This document shows positions 51,154 to 59,217 of a DNA stretch of 64,000 bases, piece by piece; position 1 is the stretch's first letter; every line of letters begins with the position of its first letter. A program made the position numbers and the translations under genes. Under the pieces are notes generated by a model that worked only from the letters and a program-made list of their open reading frames with translations, searched no databases and was not told where the DNA came from. The DNA comes from Microbacterium enclense (lineage in GTDB: Bacteria; Actinomycetota; Actinomycetes; Actinomycetales; Microbacteriaceae), in NCBI GenBank assembly GCA_038182865.1, contig CP116226.1:2046001-2110000 (forward strand), in the 5' to 3' direction.

Positions 51154-52419
51154 ATGAGCTTTCGCGGACCCGAGCGAACAAGGACGGGGAATGCGGTGGT
51201 GACTGTGCTGCCTGCCGATAGTCACGGGCAGCCCGCGTCGGACGCCCGCGGGACGTTCGCCCTGCGATGGGCAACCTACATCGCGGCCTTTTCCTCTTCA
51301 TGGACGGGAGCGGCGTTCGGAGGGTTCAATGTCGTCGACTATGCCCTCGGTGTGACGCTGGTTCTCTTTGTCGGTGTCGCATTCTTCCAACGTCGGCGCC
51401 TTCACGTGTTCACGTGGATGCTCGTGCCACTCGTTGCTGCGGCCATTGTGTCGGCGTGGAACACCATCGTTAAAGATGCGACGTTCGACGCGGTCATGCT
51501 GCTGCGCATCTTCCTGACCATGGTGTCGGTAGCTGTGATCATCTTCAGCCTGAACGAGTGGATCGGCGGCGACTACCTCCGTCGGCTCCTCACGGTGTGG
51601 ATCGCAGGCATCGTCGCAAACGCGCTCGCCGCGATCGCTGTGTCCTACGGGATTGTCTCCCTCTCGGGGATTTTGACTCAAGCTACAGGCGAACGCCTGA
51701 GCGGATTGGCTTCGCACCCGAACTCACTCGCGTTCTCTGTCTGCCTGGCCATAGCTCCGTGTGTGTTCTTGCTGTCGACGGGACGAGCCAAGATCGCGTG
51801 GATGCTCTGCCTTGCTGTGATCTTGTGGGGAGGAACGCTCAGCGAATCTCGTGCGGCACTCCTCGTTGGGCTCCCGGTCCTGAGCGTCGCTCTCGTGATC
51901 ACGCTTTCCCGCTCGCGTCTGAGGTCGCTGGCCTGGCCGGTGCTCATTCTGGGCGTGGTCGCGGCGTGGTTCGTTCTGCCTCTTGTCCTCTCCAATTCGC
52001 GCCTGAGCGATGGGGCGGGGGCGCTGAGTGACGCGGGCCGGGTGTCTCTGAACGAGAACGCGCTACGGCTGTTCTTGCAGAGCCCCCTCACCGGCGAGGG
52101 GTTTGATAGTCAGTCCGGCGTTTCCGTCCCGTTGACGGTTTTGACCGCAGGCGGGATTCTCTTTGCGCTCGGCTACTACGCGTTCGTTTTCGCACCGCTT
52201 CCGGTGCTCTGGCTGCATCGGCAGACGTCGATCGCCCCGTATGGACTCGTCACGGTGCTGGCGTTGATCGGTTTCGGATTTTTCAACCCCGTCTTCATGG
52301 AGCGCGCGACTTACTGGCCGATTCTCATTGCGATGGCGCTGTGCATCAAGGCCGGCACATCGACCACCATGGCTCGGTCACTCCACGAATCGCGTCCGAC
52401 AGGTTTCACTCCCCGTTGA
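51154..52419 (+). CDS. O-antigen ligase/polymerase-like membrane protein (Wzy)
   Basis: A 421-residue protein with about 11 helices and the large outer loop typical of Wzy/O-antigen-ligase proteins. The conserved region ERLSGLASHPNSLAFSVCLAIAPCVF and ILWGGTLSESRAALLVGLP, then FLQSPLTGEGFDSQSG in the loop, support the family. It should polymerise repeat units delivered by the flippase. The start is uncertain (ATG 51154 chosen; the frame extends to 51085). It ends facing the minus-strand glycosyltransferase genes. Confidence 0.85.
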   Translation: MSFRGPERTRTGNAVVTVLPADSHGQPASDARGTFALRWATYIAAFSSSWTGAAFGGFNVVDYALGVTLVLFVGVAFFQRRRLHVFTWMLVPLVAAAIVSAWNTIVKDATFDAVMLLRIFLTMVSVAVIIFSLNEWIGGDYLRRLLTVWIAGIVANALAAIAVSYGIVSLSGILTQATGERLSGLASHPNSLAFSVCLAIAPCVFLLSTGRAKIAWMLCLAVILWGGTLSESRAALLVGLPVLSVALVITLSRSRLRSLAWPVLILGVVAAWFVLPLVLSNSRLSDGAGALSDAGRVSLNENALRLFLQSPLTGEGFDSQSGVSVPLTVLTAGGILFALGYYAFVFAPLPVLWLHRQTSIAPYGLVTVLALIGFGFFNPVFMERATYWPILIAMALCIKAGTSTTMARSLHESRPTGFTPR

Positions 52420-52474
52420 GGGTGGCTCGCCGCCCCTTTCGTGGCGCTCGGGAGAGGCGCGTGTATGGAGCACC

Positions 52475-53566
52475 TCAGGGGCTTTCGAGTACCCCCACGA
52501 CGACCTCGGAGAAGTTTGTGGCTACCGATTCGATCGACGGGATGTCGGACCGCAGCGGTCGCCCGGTGACAGGTTGCTCTGCCATGAGGCTCAGGGCCTT
52601 CTCTGCGTACGCACGCGGGTCGTCCGGGAGCGTGACCCGCTCGCCATCACGAAGGAATTCCATTTCTGGGGCGTGGTAACGATACGAGGTCGTGAACACG
52701 GGGAGCCCCAACGCCAGGGCGTCCACCGCGACGAGCCCTACCCGACCGGGCATCCACACCGCCTGGACGACATGTCCCAGCCTGGCGAGTTCGGCGCCAC
52801 GGGCGGCGGGGATGTGCTCGATGGCCTGCCCGGCGCGCGCGAGAGCGTCTTGCAACTCGCCCTGGCCGACGACAATGAGTGAGAACGTCGGGTCCTTTCG
52901 CCGCGCCCAGATTGCTGCGTCGACGAGAAAGTCGATGCGTTTGGCTGCGTCGAGCCCTCCGACGAAGAGTGCACGGGGTGCTCGGGGCCACTTCACGTGC
53001 ACATCGAAACGTTCCTGCGCCCCGAGCGAGGTGTACGCCTGCCTGAGCGAAGCCGAATCAGTGCTGTTGCCGATGGCGACGACCTTGTCTGCGCTGAGCT
53101 TGCCCTTCTCGAGGAGGTAGTCGCGCCCGCCGTCCGCGTATGTCATCACGGCATCCGCTCGCCGTGCCAGTGCCCATTCGATGCGATCCGACACGGCTCC
53201 CGCGTCATTGACGTACGGTCGACCGTGCCCCCACAGGACCAACTTCTTCCTCCCGAGGGCCCTCACCCATGCAAGGTTGTTCAGCGCCTCGAGTTCGGAG
53301 ACGAGAACATCAGGGCGGAGGTTTGCGGGAAGGGCGCGCCACTGAAGGTGCCGAGGACCGAGCTGCAGTCCTGCTGCCGTCACGTCCAGGCGCCATGGCG
53401 GGTTCTCCTTGTCCCCCCGGGCAGCTTGAGCGCCAACGGGGTGCCCGGCCGCGACGAGGAACTGGATGTCGCGGTCAGCCAGCTTCTGCCGGATGGTTTC
53501 GAAGAGCGGAACCCGATAGGCGGGAACGTAAGGCTGCGTGACGACCACCAGAGGGCCCGTAGTCAT
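52475..53566 (-). CDS. Glycosyltransferase family 4-like
   Basis: A 363-residue GT-B glycosyltransferase. The N domain begins TGPLVVVTQPYVPAYRVPLFETI; the C domain has RALFVGGLDAAKRIDFLVDAA, SLIVVGQGELQDAL and a nucleotide-sugar site around MPGRVGLVAVDALALGLPVFTTS. GXGXXD-like and glutamate positions suit a retaining enzyme. It begins at an ATG overlapping the upstream glycosyltransferase stop (ATGA) and is the last gene of a minus-strand run of four. Confidence 0.85.
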   Translation of the reverse strand: MTTGPLVVVTQPYVPAYRVPLFETIRQKLADRDIQFLVAAGHPVGAQAARGDKENPPWRLDVTAAGLQLGPRHLQWRALPANLRPDVLVSELEALNNLAWVRALGRKKLVLWGHGRPYVNDAGAVSDRIEWALARRADAVMTYADGGRDYLLEKGKLSADKVVAIGNSTDSASLRQAYTSLGAQERFDVHVKWPRAPRALFVGGLDAAKRIDFLVDAAIWARRKDPTFSLIVVGQGELQDALARAGQAIEHIPAARGAELARLGHVVQAVWMPGRVGLVAVDALALGLPVFTTSYRYHAPEMEFLRDGERVTLPDDPRAYAEKALSLMAEQPVTGRPLRSDIPSIESVATNFSEVVVGVLESP

Positions 53567-54681
53567 GTGTGACCTCCACCCCGGGCGCTCTCGTATGCAT
53601 CTCGCGCCTGCGCCGCCGCAGTGTTCCATCGGAACTCCCGTTCGGCGTATGCGCGAGCGCGGGCACCCAAGGCCATGTCGTCGAGTGCGTCGGCGACCAC
53701 CCGAGCAATGCTCGCCGGGTCATCTCGAGCCACGCGCAGCGCGCCGCTTTTCACAGCTCGTGCAGCAATGCCCACGTGCTCGCTGGTCACGACTCGTCTG
53801 CCGGCGGCCATGGCCTCCGCGACAGCGACACCGAAGCTTTCATCTTCACTCGGGAGGACGAAGACGTCGCACTGCCGGAGCAGATCGCGGCGTTGGGACG
53901 AATCGACGGGACCGAGCACGGTGACCAGATGGTCGACGCCGAGCTGCCGAGCGAGCACGGCGGGGTCCTGGATGGTGCCGTCCGAGCCTCCGGCGACGAG
54001 GAGCCGGAGATCCTTGTTCCGCAACGGTTCCTCTGCGAGTGCGCGTACGACGAGGTCGACGCGCTTCTTCTTGGTGAGTCGGCCCAGGTACAGGATGACC
54101 GCCGGTCGGCCGCCGTTCGCCATTCGGTCGATCGAGAACAACTGCTCGTCCACGGCCAGGTTCATGTGGAATGCCCGCGTATCCGGAAGAACCGTGAGCG
54201 CCTGCTGTGCCTCTAGATCGCTCGAGTAGATGGCGCCGCTCAGACCGGCGAGGTTCTTTGCATCGGCGATTCGGAGCCACGCGCGTTTTCGGCGGTGATT
54301 CGTTCTCCAGTGATAGTGGTCGAGAGCTCCGTGCGGTTCGATCACGTACGGGATACCGCTTCGTCGGGCGATGCGCATCGCCATGGTGCCGGGGTAGCTC
54401 TGGAAGCCGTGGACATGGACGAGGTCGTAACGTCCGAGCCCGTCCGACATGGCGGAGGCGAAGGCGGGGGCGAAGGTGACGCTCGGGGGGCCGATGCTCG
54501 ACACCCGACGTACCCACGGTGCCTCGACCAGATCCTGATCGCTGGCGGCGAGACCCTTGTCGGTGGTGAGAACCTCTGCGTCGACACCAAGATGGTGAAG
54601 TGCGGGGATCAGCCCTCGGATCACCTCAGCTGGCCCGCCGTCGGAACGAGCGACGCTCGGCGTGACGTGCAGAACTCTCAC
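53563..54681 (-). CDS. Glycosyltransferase family 4
   Basis: A 372-residue GT4 enzyme. VLHVTPSVARSDGGPAEVIRG opens the acceptor domain; AVILYLGRLTKKKRVDLVVRAL and VFVLPSEDESFGVAVAEAMAAGRRVV (with the EX7E donor site) define the donor domain. It is coupled by ATGA on both sides, to the GT2 gene upstream and the GT4-like gene downstream. Confidence 0.92.
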   Translation of the reverse strand: MRVLHVTPSVARSDGGPAEVIRGLIPALHHLGVDAEVLTTDKGLAASDQDLVEAPWVRRVSSIGPPSVTFAPAFASAMSDGLGRYDLVHVHGFQSYPGTMAMRIARRSGIPYVIEPHGALDHYHWRTNHRRKRAWLRIADAKNLAGLSGAIYSSDLEAQQALTVLPDTRAFHMNLAVDEQLFSIDRMANGGRPAVILYLGRLTKKKRVDLVVRALAEEPLRNKDLRLLVAGGSDGTIQDPAVLARQLGVDHLVTVLGPVDSSQRRDLLRQCDVFVLPSEDESFGVAVAEAMAAGRRVVTSEHVGIAARAVKSGALRVARDDPASIARVVADALDDMALGARARAYAEREFRWNTAAAQARDAYESARGGGHT

Positions 54682-55520
54682 TTCAGGACCGGCGAGTCGG
54701 AGCGTCGTAGTTCGCGATACTTGAGACCGATCTGCCAGTAGTACATCGCCAGAGCTGCGGCGTAGTCGAATCCAGCGCGGCCATCGAGAAATCCGCCTCG
54801 TGCGACGTAGCAGTAAACGAAGAACGCAACGGGCTTGGCAGGCAGCTTGTCGAACAGTCGACCCTTCAACGTTCGCTGCTTTGCAATATCCGCTCTGACG
54901 GCTGTCCTTGCCCTCAGATGGGCCTCCCAGTCGGAGTACCTGTTGTGCCTCGCAAACCAGCTTGAAACGGGGTCGAGATCATTGTGGGTGATGCGGCCAC
55001 GTGCTTTGAGGACGATACCCGTCGCCCGTGGTTGGTAGTGCCCCTCGAGCTCACCCATTCCGGGGGCATCGAGATCGTCCATCTCGGGGAACCGGACTCG
55101 GTCACGGTGTACGACGCATCGCTTCGTCACTCGATGACCGTGGCGGAGAATCTTCCCGGCGAAAACGTAATCCAGATCGACGTCAATCGCTGCGGCGGGG
55201 TTCGCAGGGAGGGCGTAGCCGTGCAGTTCGGCCTTCAACTCCTCGCTGGGGGTCTCGTCCGCATCGAGGAAGAGAATCCACGGGTTGCGCGTGGGGACGT
55301 TCTCGAGCTGCCACTGCTTCTTCTTGGGGTACTTGCCGTCCCATGTGAAGTTGATGACGTGTGCGCCGTGCTGTTCGGCGATCTCTCCCGTCCTGTCCGT
55401 ACTGTCCGAGTCCACGACGATGACTTCGTCGAACTCGGCCAGAGCCTCGAGACAGGCGGCGATCCCCACCTCCTCGTTCTTCGTTTGCACCAGGACCGTG
55501 ATGGGCAGTGTGGAAGTCAT
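54678..55520 (-). CDS. Glycosyltransferase family 2 (WaaE/KdtX-like)
   Basis: A 280-residue GT-A enzyme. ITVLVQTKNEEVGIAACLEAL, EVIVVDSDSTDRTGEIA, KKKQWQLENVPTRNPWILFLDADE and GHYQPRATGIVLKARGRITHND are typical of the WaaE/KdtX-type subgroup. The DAD metal site is in FLDADE. ATG 55520 overlaps the acyltransferase stop by ATGA; the longer open frame upstream is not needed. Confidence 0.9.
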   Translation of the reverse strand: MTSTLPITVLVQTKNEEVGIAACLEALAEFDEVIVVDSDSTDRTGEIAEQHGAHVINFTWDGKYPKKKQWQLENVPTRNPWILFLDADETPSEELKAELHGYALPANPAAAIDVDLDYVFAGKILRHGHRVTKRCVVHRDRVRFPEMDDLDAPGMGELEGHYQPRATGIVLKARGRITHNDLDPVSSWFARHNRYSDWEAHLRARTAVRADIAKQRTLKGRLFDKLPAKPVAFFVYCYVARGGFLDGRAGFDYAAALAMYYWQIGLKYRELRRSDSPVLK

Positions 55521-56086
55521 CGGCGAAGTCCCTCGAATCGCGTTCCTACGTGTCGCCCCGGCACTCCGGCCCATACGTCTCCTGGCAGGACATGATCCCC
55601 GCTGATGAGGGACATCGGCTGGATCAGGGCTGACAGGCCGATCGTCGTGCCGCCCAGAATCATGCACCGGCTCGTGATCCAGGCTCCCGCGTCGATGGTG
55701 ACGGGCCGCGTGATGAGCGCCATGTCGACGCGATGTCGATGACTGCCCGTCGTGATGAACGTCTCTTGCGAGATGACCACATCGTGGCCGACGTAGACAT
55801 GGTCCTGGTTGTGGAACCAGACGCCCTCGCCGATCCACGAACGGTCACCGATGTGCAGTTTCCAGGGGAATTTCACCCGGGTGCGCGGGCGGAAAACGAC
55901 GCCGCGCCCAATTTCCGCCCCAAACGCGCGGAGGATGCGCACTCGGAGGCCGGAGCTGATTTGCCACGGATTCGTTACGAAAAGCAACTCGCAAATGGCC
56001 CAGAGGTATACCTGCCAAGAAGGGCGATCCCACGCGGCTCGCTCGCCGGGAGCCTTCGAAAGATCGATCACCGGAATGTCGCTCAC
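55517..56086 (-). CDS. WcaF-like acetyltransferase
   Basis: A 189-residue hexapeptide acetyltransferase, related to colanic-acid WcaF. WQVYLWAICELLFVTNPWQISSGLRVRILRAFGAEIGRGV and FPWKLHIGDRSWIGEGVWFHNQDHVYVG are family-like. AAAGGGAC four bases before GTG 56086 decides the start. It is the first gene of the minus-strand run and is divergent from the next glycosyltransferase. With the acyltransferase at 49752 the locus has two modifying enzymes, so the polymer is probably acetylated at two sites. Confidence 0.87.
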   Translation of the reverse strand: MSDIPVIDLSKAPGERAAWDRPSWQVYLWAICELLFVTNPWQISSGLRVRILRAFGAEIGRGVVFRPRTRVKFPWKLHIGDRSWIGEGVWFHNQDHVYVGHDVVISQETFITTGSHRHRVDMALITRPVTIDAGAWITSRCMILGGTTIGLSALIQPMSLISGDHVLPGDVWAGVPGRHVGTRFEGLRR

Positions 56087-56139
56087 GGTGTCCCTTTCTT
56101 GTAACTGTGATGTAACGGTCGCGGGGGTAATGTCAGTGC

Positions 56140-57393
56140 GTGCATCCTCCAAGAACGCTCATCTTCGGGCTGAACTACCCCCCGGAGACTACGGGAATTT
56201 CCCCGTACACAGGTGCCATGGCGGAGGGGCTCACGCGGAGAGGGCATCAGGTGCGGGCCATCGTCGCGCACCCTCATTATCCGGAGTGGAAGATCTCGCC
56301 AGGTTACGGGCAATGGTCGCGGAGCGAACGAATCAACGGTGTCCGCGTCGACCGTCTGCGCCATTACGTGCCTCGTCGGCCTTCCCTTGCGCGGAGAGCG
56401 GTTTCGGAGGTGACGCTCGGGCTCCGTCAGAGCTTCACCCGCTGGAAGAATCCCACCGCGATCGTCGCGGTATCGCCGGCATTGATCGCATCGGCCGTGG
56501 TCCGATTGCGTTCGTCGCTCACGCACCGTGGCACGCCCTTCGTGGTCTGGGTGCAGGACCTGTACAGCGTCGGCCTCTCTGAAACCGGGCAGGGGGGCAG
56601 CCTCCCTTCCCGGGTCATTCGCGCGGTCGAGGGCTGGCTGCTGCGTTCGGCATCAGCGGTCGTCGTGATTCACGAACGGTTCGCCGATCGGGTGCACGAA
56701 GATTTCGGCGTGCCCCGTGATCGTATCGATGTGATCCGAAACTGGAACCATCTCCCACCGTTCGAGACCGCCGATGTGGCCGCGGTCCGCGCCTCCTACG
56801 GGTGGCGCGATGACGACATCGTCGTCGTTCACACCGGGAACATGGGTGTCAAACAAGGCCTGCATCACGTGATCGACGCGGGCCGCTTGGCGCACGAGAG
56901 GGGCGAGCGCGTGCGCTTCGTCCTCGTCGGGAACGGTTCGCAGCGGGATGAACTCCGACGGCGCGCGGACGCGTCGCAGACGGCGACCCAGATCCTCCCG
57001 CCACTCGATGATGAAGCGTTCGCGAATGTTCTTCAATCCGCCGACATTCTGCTGGTTAACGAACTGCCAGGAGTTGCAGAAATGTGCGTTCCCAGCAAGC
57101 TCACGTCGTACTTCGGTTCCGGTCGACCCGTGCTCGCCGCGACCGATGCGGGCGGCATCACGGCGCAAGAAATTCGGGAGGCGAGTGCCGGTGTGGCGGT
57201 CGACGCAGGCAATGCGGAAGCTCTCCTCGAAGGGGCGAAAACCCTCGCTGCGGATCGTGTGGCTGCGATTCGGTACGGCGAGAACGGGAAACGTTACAAA
57301 GAGACTGTTCTGAGTGAAACAATCGCCATCGACGGATTCGGTATCCTGCTCGCGGATCTGATCGCCAAAGGCGCCGAGAGTCCTTCTGCGTAG
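56140..57393 (+). CDS. Glycosyltransferase family 4 (WcaI-like)
   Basis: A 417-residue GT4 enzyme resembling colanic-acid WcaI. TLIFGLNYPPETTGISPYTGAMAEGL and VQDLYSVGLSETGQG mark the acceptor domain; VVVHTGNMGVKQGLHHVIDAG and VAEMCVPSKLTSYFGSGRPVLAATDAGG the donor domain. It starts at GTG 56140 in a 53-base gap shared with the divergent WcaF-like gene. A stop at 57391-57393 is followed by a T-rich stretch and a 21-codon open frame before GDP-fucose synthase. Confidence 0.9.
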   Translation: MHPPRTLIFGLNYPPETTGISPYTGAMAEGLTRRGHQVRAIVAHPHYPEWKISPGYGQWSRSERINGVRVDRLRHYVPRRPSLARRAVSEVTLGLRQSFTRWKNPTAIVAVSPALIASAVVRLRSSLTHRGTPFVVWVQDLYSVGLSETGQGGSLPSRVIRAVEGWLLRSASAVVVIHERFADRVHEDFGVPRDRIDVIRNWNHLPPFETADVAAVRASYGWRDDDIVVVHTGNMGVKQGLHHVIDAGRLAHERGERVRFVLVGNGSQRDELRRRADASQTATQILPPLDDEAFANVLQSADILLVNELPGVAEMCVPSKLTSYFGSGRPVLAATDAGGITAQEIREASAGVAVDAGNAEALLEGAKTLAADRVAAIRYGENGKRYKETVLSETIAIDGFGILLADLIAKGAESPSA

Positions 57394-57424
57394 TTTTTCT
57401 TCCCATGATCAAGACAGGCAAAAC

Positions 57425-57490
57425 GTGAACAAGCGCGCCTTCAACACCGTCATCTCGGGGCACCCGAAGCTCCCGGGAGCGGACGCGTGA
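57425..57490 (+). other. 21-codon open frame overlapping fcl start
   Basis: The frame GTG...TGA encodes VNKRAFNTVISGHPKLPGA plus two residues and ends in a GTGA overlap with GDP-fucose synthase. It could be a leader that couples translation into fcl. The first residues (NKRAF) also recall the N terminus of GDP-mannose 4,6-dehydratase, so a remnant of a deleted gmd is a second possibility. Neither is demonstrated. Confidence 0.35.
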
Positions 57491-58470
57491 GCATCGCCAT
57501 CGACGGTGTGGACTACACCGCACACGAACTCGACCGCGACGCGACCTTCTATGTCGCCGGGCATCGCGGGCTTGTCGGTTCCGCGATCACGCGGAAGCTG
57601 ACATCCGAGGGTTTTCAGAATGTCGTCGGGAAACCTTCCAACGAACTCGATCTCAAGGATCGCGACGCGGTGTTCGCGTACATCGGCGAGATCAAGCCCA
57701 AGTACCTCGTGCTGGCCGCGGCCAAGGTCGGTGGCATCCTGGCGAACTCGACCTATCCGGTCGACTTCCTGAGCGACAACATGCGCATCCAGGTGAACGT
57801 CCTCGACGCAGCGCTCGCCCACGACGTCGAACGGGTGCTGTTCCTCGGCTCTTCGTGCATCTACCCGAAATTCGCCGAGCAGCCCATTCGGGAGGATTCG
57901 CTGCTCACCGGTCACCTCGAGCCGACGAACGATGCCTACGCGATCGCCAAGATCGCCGGCATCCTGCAGACCCAGGCGGTCCGCCGCCAGTACGGCCTGC
58001 CGTGGATCAGCGCGATGCCGACCAACCTCTACGGCCCGAACGACAACTTCTCCCCGCGTGGTTCCCACGTGCTGCCCGCGCTCATCCGGCGGTACGACGA
58101 AGCCGCGCAGGCAGGGGCGGACAGCGTCACGAACTGGGGGACAGGCACGCCGCGGCGCGAGTTCCTTCACGCCGATGACATGGCGGACGCCTGCCTGTAT
58201 CTGATGGAGCACTACGACGGACCCGATCAGGTCAATGTGGGCACCGGTTCCGACGTGACGATCCGCGAGATCGCCGAGACCATCGCTCGCGTCACGGGAT
58301 TCACCGGAGAGACCGAGTGGGACACGACCAAGCCCGACGGCACGCCCCAGAAGCTCCTCGACGTCTCCAAACTGGCCGAGGCCGGCTGGACCGCGACGAT
58401 CTCCCTCGAAGAGGGCATGGAACGAACCGTCGCCTGGTATCGCGACAACGTCGACAACATTCGCGAGTAG
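57487..58470 (+). CDS. fcl: GDP-L-fucose synthase
   Basis: A 327-residue short-chain dehydrogenase-type epimerase/reductase that converts GDP-4-keto-6-deoxymannose to GDP-L-fucose. The NADP fold is VAGHRGLVGSAI, the catalytic serine/cysteine region LFLGSSCIYPKFAEQP, the YxxxK pair DAYAIAKIAG, and NLYGPNDNFSP and TPRREFLHADDMADA are signatures. Its substrate-making partner GDP-mannose 4,6-dehydratase (gmd), normally adjacent, is absent from this window. The product would feed the fucosyltransferase-like protein at 50261. Confidence 0.93.
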   Translation: MSIAIDGVDYTAHELDRDATFYVAGHRGLVGSAITRKLTSEGFQNVVGKPSNELDLKDRDAVFAYIGEIKPKYLVLAAAKVGGILANSTYPVDFLSDNMRIQVNVLDAALAHDVERVLFLGSSCIYPKFAEQPIREDSLLTGHLEPTNDAYAIAKIAGILQTQAVRRQYGLPWISAMPTNLYGPNDNFSPRGSHVLPALIRRYDEAAQAGADSVTNWGTGTPRREFLHADDMADACLYLMEHYDGPDQVNVGTGSDVTIREIAETIARVTGFTGETEWDTTKPDGTPQKLLDVSKLAEAGWTATISLEEGMERTVAWYRDNVDNIRE

Positions 58471-58770
58471 ATGTTCCGGCACGTCGTTCTCATCCGGATA
58501 CGTGACCAGGTTCCCCTTTCCGACGTCGCCTCCGCGGTGAGCGCGCTCCGCTCCCTCGGTGCGGGCGAAGGAGTCGAGGCGTGGACGGTCGCGATGTCGC
58601 TCGATACGCGCAAGGGGCAGGTGATCGTGGTCGACGGCTCCTTCCGTGACCAGGTCGCGTTCGACGCCTGGCGTCGCGGACCCGCTCACCGACGCGTGGC
58701 GGAGGACATGTCGCTGATCGCCGATTGGTTCGTCGGCGATTGGGAGGCGACGGCACCGGCTGTCCATTGA
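58471..58770 (+). CDS. Dabb-domain (stress-responsive A/B barrel) protein
   Basis: A 99-residue single-domain protein. MFRHVVLIRIRDQVPLSDVASAV and VVDGSFRDQVAFDAWRRGPAHRRVAEDM match the Dabb dimeric alpha/beta barrel. Its ATG immediately follows the fcl stop, so it may be co-transcribed, although its role is not obviously linked to polysaccharide. Its heptamer and codon use do not place it clearly inside or outside the exopolysaccharide locus. Confidence 0.85.
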   Translation: MFRHVVLIRIRDQVPLSDVASAVSALRSLGAGEGVEAWTVAMSLDTRKGQVIVVDGSFRDQVAFDAWRRGPAHRRVAEDMSLIADWFVGDWEATAPAVH

Positions 58771-58933
58771 GGACCCGCCGCATCGCCGTGGACACAACGT
58801 GCCGGCGGAGGCGGCATGTTTGTGACCTTCCAGGCGGTCGATCGGCGATCCCGCGCCCGGACGCCGCGCTGAGGCGAGTCATCGCCGGCGTGACCTTCAA
58901 CGCCGAAGTCGTGCCCGTCCGCGAGCATGCGGC

Positions 58934-58966
58934 GAAAACAAAAACGGCCCGCTTTCGCGGACCGTT
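58934..58966 (-). terminator. Rho-independent terminator of tRNA-Arg
   Basis: On the minus strand AACGGTCCGC, a GAAA loop and GCGGGCCGTT are followed by TTTTTGTTTT: ten pairs with one G-U and a proper T tract, about 20 bases after the tRNA 3' end. Confidence 0.9.
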
Positions 58967-58987
58967 CTCGACTGTCTCAACACAGTG

Positions 58988-59060
58988 TGCGCCCGAAGGG
59001 ACTCGAACCCCTAACCTTCTGATCCGTAGTCAGATGCTCTATCCATTGAGCTACGGGCGC
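58988..59060 (-). tRNA. tRNA-Arg (anticodon ACG)
   Basis: On the minus strand the 73-base gene has acceptor arms GCGCCCG/CGGGCGC, D-arm GCTCAATGGATAGAGC, anticodon loop CTGACTACGGATCAG with anticodon ACG (A34 would become inosine, reading CGN), and T-arm GGGTTCGAGTCCC. The discriminator is A; CCA is not encoded. A terminator follows directly. Confidence 0.97.
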
Positions 59061-59217
59061 AGGGCCTCCGCGCGAAACGGCGCGCAGGCCGTGGTCAAGC
59101 ATAGCCGCGACCGACGGTGACGTCTAATCGGCCCAGAGCCGCGTGTATCCCGGGCGTGGCGGGTGGGTGGCCGAGCGGTGACGGCGCGACGTCGGGGCGG
59201 GCACGTACGCTGGGATC

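Noticed and set aside
42053..58470. Mobile genomic island with integrase, IS elements or flanking att repeats
   Set aside because: No integrase, transposase or flanking direct repeats were found; only composition (heptamer depletion, lower GC) hints at acquisition, so no mobile element is annotated.
58686..58928. Minus-strand 80-codon open frame before the tRNA
   Set aside because: It overlaps the Dabb gene antisense, lacks a ribosome site and has no protein-like composition.
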